Below are positions 35,296-43,358 of a DNA stretch of 64,000 nucleotides, piece by piece. The notes under the pieces are model-generated. The model was not told the DNA's origin, made no database searches, and saw only the letters and a list, made by a program, of their open reading frames with translations. The stretch's first letter is position 1. Each line of letters begins with the position of its first letter. Made by a program: the position numbers and the translations under genes. The stretch is taken from contig CAAGLY010000011.1 in assembly GCA_900770925.1 (NCBI GenBank), positions 1 through 64,000 on the forward strand, read 5' to 3'. The stretch is from Bacilli bacterium. GTDB lineage: Bacteria; Bacillota_I; Bacilli_A; RFN20; CAG-288.

Positions 35296-36099
35296 TTAAT
35301 TGCCGACCTTAGAAGAATCTTCTTTCTTAGCAGTATCGGCAGTAAGCGTAATTAAGAATTTGAGATTGGCATCAACAGCCGGAGCCTCTGTGGTACCTTC
35401 CACAGGATCATTCCCAGTTAATGTCTTATAGAATCCGTTTAATGTCTTTTTCCTATCGGCATCGCTAACTTGTCTTCCGGCCTCAATCTCATCATAATAT
35501 TTTCCAGGATTCTCGTTCCCGAATTTTTCGCCCCAGCCGAAAGAGATTGCATAATTAAACTTTGCGACAGCATTATCATCAGAAGAGTCTGCTTTCTCAT
35601 ACGATTCAGTACCGAAAAGTTCGACTGGTTTTTTGAAGCAATCAGGAAGAGTGATATAGCCATCTGTTTCCGCCTGTGTAAACTGAGAGTTCAGCTTTTC
35701 ATCCGCGGTCTTTCCATCTGAAGTTAAATCCAACTTAATAGTGAAAGAAGTAACAAACCGCTGAGGACCGACGGTTCCACTTAAAGTAACTTCTAATTGT
35801 TCTGCATTCTGTCCATCATAACGGACACGGCCCGTTTCATCTGTTGCTTTAGGGTTGAAAGAAAAACCGTATTCTGCAGATAATGTATCCTTATTGTTTT
35901 TATCTTCCTGATCTACTGTAATCTTCACATCAGCACTGGAAACAGTACCGATGTTCACATTACCAGTCTTCTTTTCCTCTGCTTTAGCAGAGATGACCCA
36001 GGCTGCAAAGCCTGTAGCGATAAGACAGACAGAGGCAAAAGCTGCTAATCCAACAACTAATGCCTTACGCTGTCCGGATTTCTTTGTACGAGTAGCCAT
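35296..36099 (-). CDS. SipW-dependent surface protein, WG-NP family (paralogue 4)
   Basis: 267 residues. Basic start, then ALVVGLAAFASVCLIATGFAAWVIS, the SipW signal with the usual GFAAW end. The mature part has LEVTLSGTVGPQRF and the motif WGEKFGNENPGKYY near residue 190. The C-terminal strand is LKFLITLTADTAKK. Likely a secreted fibre or coat subunit (inference from family and operon). Confidence 0.78.
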   Translation of the reverse strand: MATRTKKSGQRKALVVGLAAFASVCLIATGFAAWVISAKAEEKKTGNVNIGTVSSADVKITVDQEDKNNKDTLSAEYGFSFNPKATDETGRVRYDGQNAEQLEVTLSGTVGPQRFVTSFTIKLDLTSDGKTADEKLNSQFTQAETDGYITLPDCFKKPVELFGTESYEKADSSDDNAVAKFNYAISFGWGEKFGNENPGKYYDEIEAGRQVSDADRKKTLNGFYKTLTGNDPVEGTTEAPAVDANLKFLITLTADTAKKEDSSKVGN

Positions 36100-36115
36100 A
36101 AATTAAATCGATTTC

Positions 36116-36880
36116 CTATTTAGTAGTTTCAGACTGCTTGGCATGATCGGCAGTAATGGTGATTTGGAAGCGAATTCCAGATAATCCATAAAGTGTGTTA
36201 AGTGAGTCTTTGGCATCATCAAAATATGTTGACGATTTTTCACCACTAGTAAGAGTTTCACCGGCAGCATGGGCATTATAGAAGTTGATCGGATTTTTCC
36301 CTTCAAAGTGTTCACCCCATCCAAATACATTAGTTAATTGTGCGCCTTCTTCCGTTCCTCTAGTAGCTAAGTTTAACGTATATTTAAATCCATTTTTCCC
36401 TTCAGCCACAGAAGTTAGACCAGATGTAATATCTTGATCTGTGTTGAAGCTTGGGCCTTTAATCAATTTGGCATTAAGACATGCTTCATAGTTTGTTTCC
36501 GATTTTTTTTCAGTATCGTTTTCACTGGCAATAACTTTAACCTTGGCTGTCACCTGTGGAGCAGCATTATCGTTTTCACCTTTGTTCTTGATTGTGAAAG
36601 AAAGAGTAGGATTAAACTGCTCATCTTTAACATTATCATATCCGAACCAGCCGTTTGTTAAGGCGGAATCTTTTACTATTTTTCCCCAAACAACGCTGCC
36701 ATTATAATCATCAATATTCAGTTCAATAGAGTTATCTGTGACATCATAGACAACTACATTGCCAGTTTTATCCTGTGACACCTGATTAGAAATCACCCAG
36801 CCTGCATAACCAGTACCTGCAAGAGCAACAACAGATAAGACACTAACGACAGCTACTGTAATCTTTGTTTTCGTTTTCAT
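36116..36880 (-). CDS. SipW-dependent surface protein, WG-NP family (paralogue 3)
   Basis: 254 residues. Signal ITVAVVSVLSVVALAGTGYA, then GWVIS. The mature domain contains NGWFGYDNVKDEQFNPTLSF and the motif WGEHFEGKNPINFY, ending IRFQITITADHAKQ. The upstream GAGGAA gives the start at 36880. Spacing of 16 bp to the next gene fits one transcript. Predicted to be cleaved by the SipW-like enzyme of the operon. Confidence 0.78.
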   Translation of the reverse strand: MKTKTKITVAVVSVLSVVALAGTGYAGWVISNQVSQDKTGNVVVYDVTDNSIELNIDDYNGSVVWGKIVKDSALTNGWFGYDNVKDEQFNPTLSFTIKNKGENDNAAPQVTAKVKVIASENDTEKKSETNYEACLNAKLIKGPSFNTDQDITSGLTSVAEGKNGFKYTLNLATRGTEEGAQLTNVFGWGEHFEGKNPINFYNAHAAGETLTSGEKSSTYFDDAKDSLNTLYGLSGIRFQITITADHAKQSETTK

Positions 36881-36905
36881 AATTTATTTCCTCTTTAATA
36901 TGTTC

Positions 36906-37631
36906 CTATTGAATAGAAACTTTAACCGTAAGATTGAAAGAGCACTTAGGAAGGTATTGAAGATAACCAATATTCGTCATAGCCTCTGTGCCTAAAGGTG
37001 CAGTATATTTCAGCTTGTTATAGTACTCATAAGGATTAACTCCGCCAAAGGCATCACCCCAAGCAAATTGTAAAGTAACATCGGCAGTAAAATTGCCAGT
37101 GTCTTCATTCGCAGTAACTTTTCCGTTATCAGAAATAGAAGGAGTCGGTACATTTGCAACAATGCCGGTTTTGTTTTCCTTCGCGCCAAGATTTACTATT
37201 TCAGCGTATGTTTTTGTATCTGTTTCAGTAGAGGAAACGGTTTCATCTCCGAATTCGGCAGTGATAGTAACTTCTTTTCCCTTAGGCGCTGTTCCTTCCA
37301 CGTGATAAGTAGCACTCAAATTGTCTTCAGCGTCATTACCAGTCACAGTCAGCCAGTTATACGGAAGTTTGCCGTTGACAATTCCCTGGCCAGTGTATGT
37401 CGCCTTTACAACAGGCTTGAACTCAACAGAATTGTCATCCCATTTTGTTTTATTGCTATCCAGCACAATACGATTGTCATTAACAGTTGCATCAGCACTT
37501 AATTTCAAGCTGCTATCTGTTTTGTTATCAAAAGTAATATTGATCGTCCAAGCAGCAAAGCCGACACCGGCAGATAAGACTAACGTTCCTGCTCCAATAA
37601 GAGCAAATAAGAAATTCTTTTTATTTTTCAT
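36906..37631 (-). CDS. SipW-dependent surface protein, WG-NP family (paralogue 2)
   Basis: 241 residues. Signal FLFALIGAGTLVLSAGVGFA with AWTI. The mature part is all beta by eye, with the motif WGDAFGGVNPYEYY near residue 195 and a final CSFNLTVKVSIQ strand. A segment ATYTGQGIVNGKLPYNWLTV is not shared with the others, so the paralogues have diverged beyond the motif. Confidence 0.78.
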   Translation of the reverse strand: MKNKKNFLFALIGAGTLVLSAGVGFAAWTINITFDNKTDSSLKLSADATVNDNRIVLDSNKTKWDDNSVEFKPVVKATYTGQGIVNGKLPYNWLTVTGNDAEDNLSATYHVEGTAPKGKEVTITAEFGDETVSSTETDTKTYAEIVNLGAKENKTGIVANVPTPSISDNGKVTANEDTGNFTADVTLQFAWGDAFGGVNPYEYYNKLKYTAPLGTEAMTNIGYLQYLPKCSFNLTVKVSIQ

Positions 37632-37646
37632 TTAACATTTCCTTCT

Positions 37647-38390
37647 TTAATTATTCTTTCCAGATACATCAATAGTCACAGTGAAGTTGGGTTTGCCCTT
37701 ATTATCCCCTTCAGCAGTTGTACTGTTCAACTGGCTAAGAAGATTAAGTTTATCAACCGCATCAGAAGGATTTCTTTCCCCTTCTGCCTTTCCGTTATAG
37801 TAATTGATCGGATTTATACCGTCAAACGCTGAACCCCATTTCCACTCAACGTTGACATAATAACCACTACCTATGGTACTTGGATCCGATGCTACAGAAG
37901 GTGATACAATGAGTTGTTTTTCGACACAAGAAGCATATATCGCTGAAGTAGTATCATTTAAAGTAAAAGTCACCTTAGGGGAAACAGTATTTGCTTGTTT
38001 TCCTGTTTCAACTTCAAAGTAAAGAGTGAAAGCCCTGTCTTCTTTACATTCATTGGTTGAGGTTCCTGAATTCGTGTTTTGGAGCCAAGATCCTTGAATG
38101 CCTTGTGTTTTATCCGCCCAACCAAAGACAACGGTAGGCTCCGTATCTTTACCCAAATAGTTAGCTTCCTTTAATTCCGTCGTCCCTTCAGTAAGAACGC
38201 CTCTATACCATTTAATATTGGTAACCTTAATATGCTTATCCTCAACCGTATCAGCCTTCCTGTTACCACTAGTAATTCCGTTCTGAGTCAGAGCAATCGT
38301 CCAGGCAGCAAAGCCAGTGCCGACAAGAAGTCCGGCAGAACATAATGCGATAACCGGAACCCATACCTTCTTCATCCCATTCTTCTTCAT
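37647..38390 (-). CDS. SipW-dependent surface protein, WG-NP family (paralogue 1, first in operon)
   Basis: 247 residues from ATG 38390, chosen because AAGGAAAAAG stands just upstream and the longer start would lie in a leader hairpin. Signal VWVPVIALCSAGLLVGTGFA with AWTI. Family motif WGSAFDGINPINYY. The C-terminal strand is PNFTVTIDVSGKNN. As first gene of the operon it is likely the most expressed and may be the major subunit (inference). Confidence 0.75.
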   Translation of the reverse strand: MKKNGMKKVWVPVIALCSAGLLVGTGFAAWTIALTQNGITSGNRKADTVEDKHIKVTNIKWYRGVLTEGTTELKEANYLGKDTEPTVVFGWADKTQGIQGSWLQNTNSGTSTNECKEDRAFTLYFEVETGKQANTVSPKVTFTLNDTTSAIYASCVEKQLIVSPSVASDPSTIGSGYYVNVEWKWGSAFDGINPINYYNGKAEGERNPSDAVDKLNLLSQLNSTTAEGDNKGKPNFTVTIDVSGKNN

Positions 38391-38407
38391 TTTTTCTTTT
38401 TCCTTTC

Positions 38408-38432
38408 TTGAACAAGGCTCTGCCTTGTTCAA
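38408..38432 (-). promoter_or_regulatory. leader hairpin of the surface operon
   Basis: TTGAACAAGGC (38408-38418) and its perfect complement (38422-38432) around a 3-nt loop, about 18 bp before ATG 38390. No T run follows on the minus strand, so it is not a clear terminator; it may steady the mRNA or control translation. Confidence 0.6.
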
Positions 38433-38678
38433 CCTGATCCGTATATCCGTCCCGTACCTTCATATAGTATTCCTTATTCTTTTATAGGTGACTTATTCGA
38501 TCCGTATCGTATCTAACTAATTAATTTATTAGGTATCACTATTGGTTACTTTTATAACTTTATATTATATCTTCCCGGCTCCGTATCCTCTCTGCTTTAT
38601 CCTTCGTATCTTTGTGGTTATACACATTTAGTTATTGTCCTCCAGTATATTTGATTTGCTTCATCAATATAACAATCA
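38433..38678 (-). promoter_or_regulatory. probable promoter region of the surface operon
   Basis: About 245 bp without a gene. GATATAATATAAAG on the minus strand near 38560-38575 could be the -10, but I find no convincing TTGACA. Nothing else is recognised here. Confidence 0.35.
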
Positions 38679-40235
38679 TTATTTATAGTTTAATAATTTG
38701 AAAGTATAATTTTCTGCCTTTTGGTAAGCGCCATTGCCATCGTATAAAGGATATGTCACTTCGATGGACGCATGAGACTCAGGTTTCCATTCCCATGGGA
38801 GTGTCTCGTATTTTCCTTTTGTTAGTGTTGGCTTATTTCCTGTAAAAGACCCACCAAAATGATTATAGGTTAGCCATCCATCACGATTCCCGATAAATAT
38901 AAAATCCCCATTGTTTATCACGTATGCTTATCAGTGATTGTCCCGCTTGTTGGAAAGTAACAGGCAGCAAAATCGGCAGTCACAGTACAGGTGGCTCCTT
39001 GGTCAATAAGAACCGAACAACCAGGAAGTAACATCAGCTTATTACCAATGGTAAATTTTGCCCCTGAAGACAAGCGTAAGGAGAATTGGTTTCCTAACGG
39101 AAGCAAATACTTTTCTGTTTTTACTTCTGTTGGTAATTTGTCGCTAACTACAGGTAACTTAACAGAAAAAGATCCAACAGAAGCTTCTCCTTTCATTAAT
39201 TTAATGGAAGTCAAATGATCAGAAAAGCTTGAGAGAGATTGATTGATTCCCTTTTTAGATACATTATCTTCATAATCCCAAGTTATCTGTCCTGAAGAAT
39301 AATTGATAAGGCCTTTGTTTTGGCCAATAAGACATTGTTTGTCAATATCCGAAACCGAATTGTTCCTAACAACAGACAACTTACCCCACATAGAACCATT
39401 AGATGAAATGGTGATTTCTGGAAAAACATTTGGCGCATCAAACTTCTGTAAAGGAAAAATTGATTTTAGTGTCATTTTCACAGAAGCTCCCCCGCCCTGC
39501 CAATCATAAACAGTAAATGGCAGATTCAGCGTTCCTTGGACATCAATAACTGAATTATTCGAATCAGCGTTCAAGCCGCTCGTATAGCTATACGAAACCT
39601 TCCCTTCTTCTTTTTTATTCACTTCACGGATCAATCCCCAGCAATTAAGCGTTCCGCCATTCTGACACTTAATTGAGGCATTATCACTCAGATTCATTTC
39701 AGAATATTGTCCAAAGGTTACGCCAGAAGTTTTACTCGTTCCTGCATCACAGGCGCCCATTTGACCATTTAAAGTCAAAGTCCCTCCGGATAAAATGCTG
39801 ATGGAAACGCCTGAATCCACAATAACTGTCGTGCTTGGTTTGGAGTTTAAGGAAATAGTACCGGTTTTTACTGGCCCAGCAAAAGAAACAACAGGGGCAT
39901 CTGTTGTTCCATAAGGTAAAACCAGTTCAACACCGCTACTAATAAAGCAGCTCTTAGTAATAACTACCGCTTCCGTATTAGGAATAACTACCACCTTATG
40001 CTCACTACCGTCATTAGCAGCCGCTAAGGCCGCCTCTATAGTGGTATATCTGTTATTTAAAGTGTCAGTATCAATATAACAGACAGGCTCATCTTTTTTT
40101 AGAATTAGCACTGACTTCCCCCGTACAATCAGCAGGACGATTGATAATCCACCTAGCATTAACAGGAAGCATCAAAAATAGCCTAAGGATAACCAGAAAC
40201 ACGCTACCACGTAAATAAAGATTCTTGTGTTTCAT
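38679..40235 (-). pseudogene. decayed large beta-helix-like surface protein (module 2)
   Basis: ATG 40235 overlaps the partner gene's stop (ATGA), and the frame opens with a basic, hydrophobic leader ending NARWIINR. It then hits TGA after a run of seven A (40094-40100). The next frame carries the shared domain (RYTTIEAALAAANDGSEHKV, VVVIPNTE) for about 390 codons, then stops at 38918. A third frame continues from 38921 (INNGDFIFIGNRDGWLTYNH) to 38679. Module 1 and 3 relatives are 1145 and 848 residues with InlB-type repeats that are missing here. At least two frameshifts and a lost 3' end make it a relic. Confidence 0.7.
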
Positions 40236-40933
40236 TTCGTTGCCTCTGACTTAACATCACCATCAACAAACGAAGCAGAGAATGTATAGGTGAGATTTCC
40301 GCAATTTGATGAAAATGATTTAATCATTGTCTCGGTGGATTTTGAAATATCAATCTTATAAGTGATGCAGATATCCCTGCTGGTTTTAGAGGTATAGGTG
40401 CTCCTATCGACTTTACCATCAAAGTCATAGGATTTTTTATCTCCGCTTTGTGTTTTAGTAAAGTTACTACCCGTAACCGCAATAACAGAATTATCAATTG
40501 TAATCTCAGGAATAGTGTCCATGACATCGCAGTAGTGATTAGAAGCAACGGAAAGATTACTCTTTAAAGTAAATACCCTATTCCCGTGAGGATAACCAGC
40601 TTTCAGAAATACTTTGACATATCCGACGCTGACAATCTGATATCCAAGCGGACCAGATACACCTGACCAGGATTCAGGGGCATCAATACGATTGCCATAG
40701 AATCCTTTCGTGCACCTTGTCGGAAGCTCAATGCCTGAGTTTTTAAACCCTTTGGTTGTGTCAAGCTGAATAAAACTAGATCTTTTTTCCGTCACGTCCC
40801 CATCTGCATTAATCGTAAAATCAACCGAATTTTTATTATTGGAAGTGATTTTCCACGTAGCAAAGCCTGTGGACGCAGCCAGTCCTATCGAAATGGCAGA
40901 TAAAGCGAATATCCAGTGTTTTACTTTTTGCAT
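40232..40933 (-). CDS. small SipW-target surface protein (module 2)
   Basis: 233 residues. Signal HWIFALSAISIGLAASTGFA with TWKI. The mature part begins with SVDFTINADGDV, like the NVNADGQ and SIGADGE of the module 3 and 1 partners, which ties the three small proteins together although the rest has diverged. It lacks the WG-NP motif of the operon proteins. It overlaps the large partner gene by 4 bp. Intact, though its partner is broken. Confidence 0.72.
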   Translation of the reverse strand: MQKVKHWIFALSAISIGLAASTGFATWKITSNNKNSVDFTINADGDVTEKRSSFIQLDTTKGFKNSGIELPTRCTKGFYGNRIDAPESWSGVSGPLGYQIVSVGYVKVFLKAGYPHGNRVFTLKSNLSVASNHYCDVMDTIPEITIDNSVIAVTGSNFTKTQSGDKKSYDFDGKVDRSTYTSKTSRDICITYKIDISKSTETMIKSFSSNCGNLTYTFSASFVDGDVKSEATK

Positions 40934-41060
40934 AACAATCTAGATCCGAAAGATAGAGAGCATGGAGAAGTATGTATGTAATTATAAACAAATTAGAGAA
41001 TAAATCAAATCTTGATAGTTGCGGAGCCTAAATAGTTCCTCTTTCTGAAAATAAAAAAAA

Positions 41061-41123
41061 TAGGTACTTTTTATTAAATATTAGCTGTTTTTCATTAAAT
41101 TCTAGCTGTTTTCTACTATTTTT
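41061..41123. repeat. orphan 21-bp periodic repeats
   Basis: TAGGTACTTTTTATTAAAT at 41061, TAGCTGTTTTTCATTAAAT at 41082 and TAGCTGTTTTCTACTATTT at 41103: three units exactly 21 bp apart. No gene starts beside them; the nearest is the far end of the DUF234 gene. The rest of 40934-41596 shows no gene I can support. Confidence 0.55.
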
Positions 41124-41596
41124 ACTTACTTATTATTTTTTGGAATCCTTCCATTAAAACATAGCTTTCACATATAGATTTCCAGCACAGATTAACAACA
41201 TCCTGTTGCTTATGATACAAATATCAAATTTTCAAAAGCCACAGATACCAGTAGCCGCTAATCAGCATAATAGTAAAAAACGGTCAGTATTCTCTCTCCT
41301 CAATCATCATTGTTTAAAACAGATCTATTCCCTTTAAGTTTCAGCGCTTAACCTTCACATCAGCTTATTCGTTTTCTAAAGTCCTTCTCATCAGATAGTA
41401 AAAGTTACCGCTTTGACCTTTACGCTAGTGGTTGCATTGCTCTGGGCTAAAATCTTTTTTTCTTTTCTAAAAGCCAAATTCTGAGCCATCAACCTTTATT
41501 GAACTCAACCTATAATCAGTCTTGATTCAGAAAAATTTAGTCTTTGCTTCTACTTCAGCAGAAAAACAGCAAGCTAAGTTCTATCTTAAAGATTGC

Positions 41597-42991
41597 TTAT
41601 TCATCTAAATTCGGATTATAGAAGTCATCAAGGCAATAAAAATAACTATTATTTTTCTTTAGATTATCAGCAAACCCGCTCTTTGAAATATATCCGAGCC
41701 GGATAAAGGGAAGCGGAGCAGATCTGCTCTGCTTCTCTTCTTCTGACAGAACAGATGAATCAATCGGCTTCTTCGTATACTTGCACTCATAGGAAGTATA
41801 GCCTTCTTTATCTTTCGTCACGATATCAAACTGGAAATTTGCTTTCTTCTCCGCATTGTTATAGCTATAAGTCCCAATCTTAAGAAAAGGAGGATGAATC
41901 TGGCCTTTTCTGTTCTTCCGGATCAGGAATTCTTTGCTCACCTTTTCAAACCTGCCTGGAAGGTAGGATTTGATAAAATCATCACTGATGATTTCATCAA
42001 AGAAAAGATCCTTCCCTAAAAACAGACTCGATGGGCCCGCCGAAAAGATATAACGGAAATAGAAATTCAGAAGATTATCATCAATCGAGTAATAAGTAAG
42101 CTTCTTATTATCCTCTTCATTAATCGGAGTCGTTTTCTTAAGATAATGCCTTTCCACACCCTTTGCTAAGGCGTATTCTGGTCTTCCTGCCTTTCCGAAA
42201 ACAGAAACTAGATCGGAAAAACGATGTTTTCCGGAAGCTACAGCAACCAGGATAGAGTTCAAAGGGGCAAGTTTTGCCCCTTCAAACTGTACCCTATCCT
42301 GACAGAGAAGTATGGCAGAAGAAACATCCACACAGAAAAGGTCTTTGATATTATCTAGGATGGATTTATCTGGGCTAACTAACGAAAGGGAATAAGGAAG
42401 TCCTCCGAAAACGGAATAAGCAATAAACTTGTCTTCATTTGAATAATCAGGAAAGAATTTCGCTGCATCATAATAATCAAACTCATGAATCTCTTCAATC
42501 AGATCAAAGTGACCATGGAGCGGGGATGACTGACTGAGCAGGTTCTGCCTTAAATCAATATAAGATCCGGAAATGATAATCTTCAGTTTAGTCTCCCTGC
42601 TTTTCTGCCTGTCCATTACACGGGCTAAACTTGCATCTACACCATTTAAGCCAAGTGGCAAGTAGGAGAACTCATCTAGTACAAAGACAACCTTGTTTTT
42701 CAGGGAAGCCTGAAAAACAGCCTCGAATAATTCATCAAAGCTAGTAAACCGGATATACTCCGGTAACTTCAGAACCTCTTTTACCTGCTTAGAAAGCAGA
42801 TTAAGGTTAATGGAAGCAAGAGCTCTCTTACACTCAAAATGGATAAGGGTTCCTTTTTCATCCCTCAAGGCTCTCTTAATCAGTTCCGTCTTACCTACAC
42901 GACGACGGCCATAGATCCTGACAGAACGATAGTCATTGCCTTCTAATGCTTCTTTTAACTTTCTTAATTCTTCTTTTCGCCCGATAAACAT
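41597..42991 (-). CDS. DUF234-type (archaeal-like) ATPase
   Basis: 464 residues, paralogue of 18199-19581. Opens FIGRKEELRKL, Walker A GRRRVGKT (28-35), Walker B VVFVLDEFSYLPLG, sensor IIISGSYIDLR. The C-terminal nuclease-like core is QFDIVTKDKEGYTSYECKYT. It shares LIRKNRKGQ and IGTYSYNNAEKKANF with the other copy. ATG 42991 has AGAGGAT upstream. A two-copy 15-bp repeat lies just before it. Function of the family is unsettled. Confidence 0.85.
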   Translation of the reverse strand: MFIGRKEELRKLKEALEGNDYRSVRIYGRRRVGKTELIKRALRDEKGTLIHFECKRALASINLNLLSKQVKEVLKLPEYIRFTSFDELFEAVFQASLKNKVVFVLDEFSYLPLGLNGVDASLARVMDRQKSRETKLKIIISGSYIDLRQNLLSQSSPLHGHFDLIEEIHEFDYYDAAKFFPDYSNEDKFIAYSVFGGLPYSLSLVSPDKSILDNIKDLFCVDVSSAILLCQDRVQFEGAKLAPLNSILVAVASGKHRFSDLVSVFGKAGRPEYALAKGVERHYLKKTTPINEEDNKKLTYYSIDDNLLNFYFRYIFSAGPSSLFLGKDLFFDEIISDDFIKSYLPGRFEKVSKEFLIRKNRKGQIHPPFLKIGTYSYNNAEKKANFQFDIVTKDKEGYTSYECKYTKKPIDSSVLSEEEKQSRSAPLPFIRLGYISKSGFADNLKKNNSYFYCLDDFYNPNLDE

Positions 42992-43020
42992 TGTCCATAT
43001 CCTCTGGACTCTATTTTAAC

Positions 43021-43050
43021 ACAAATTTATTTGACCCAAATTTATTTGTG
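43021..43050 (-). repeat. 15-bp direct repeats upstream of DUF234 ATPase
   Basis: CAAATTTATTTG occurs at 43022-43033 and again at 43037-43048, exactly 15 bp apart, about 30 bp from the start codon. CACAAAT/ATTTGTG also bounds the pair symmetrically. Same period as the repeats before the other DUF234 gene, different sequence. Confidence 0.65.
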
Positions 43051-43301
43051 CAAAATATCATTTTGTTAGAACAGAAACAGATTCTTGCTCTTTATTTATT
43101 TTCAACTGCTAAAAGCTGTTTAGTCTGTCTTGAGGTATCTGCCACATTTCATTCAACGCATGTTACTTTAAATTTCAGCTATTGAAAACATAACGCAGTC
43201 GGCGTAGAATTATTTATGTAAAAGCCCTGCCTTCCCTCCGAACTAATTTTATTAACATAATTTTTCGGGGGGGTAAACACTGTTCTGTTTTCATCCCACA
43301 G

Positions 43302-43335
43302 GATCTAGGCTGTAAACCGGCCAAGATCTTTTTTC
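43302..43335 (+). terminator. terminator-like hairpin in leader of glycosyltransferase gene
   Basis: GATCTAGGC (43302-43310) pairs with GCCAAGATC (43320-43328) apart from one mismatch, then six T, only 24 bp before ATG 43359. Upstream lie a G7 run (43267-43273) and other short complementary pieces. It could be an attenuator or the end of a short leader RNA. No known riboswitch consensus recognised. Confidence 0.55.
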
Positions 43336-43358
43336 TTTGCGGGTTGGAAAGGGACACA

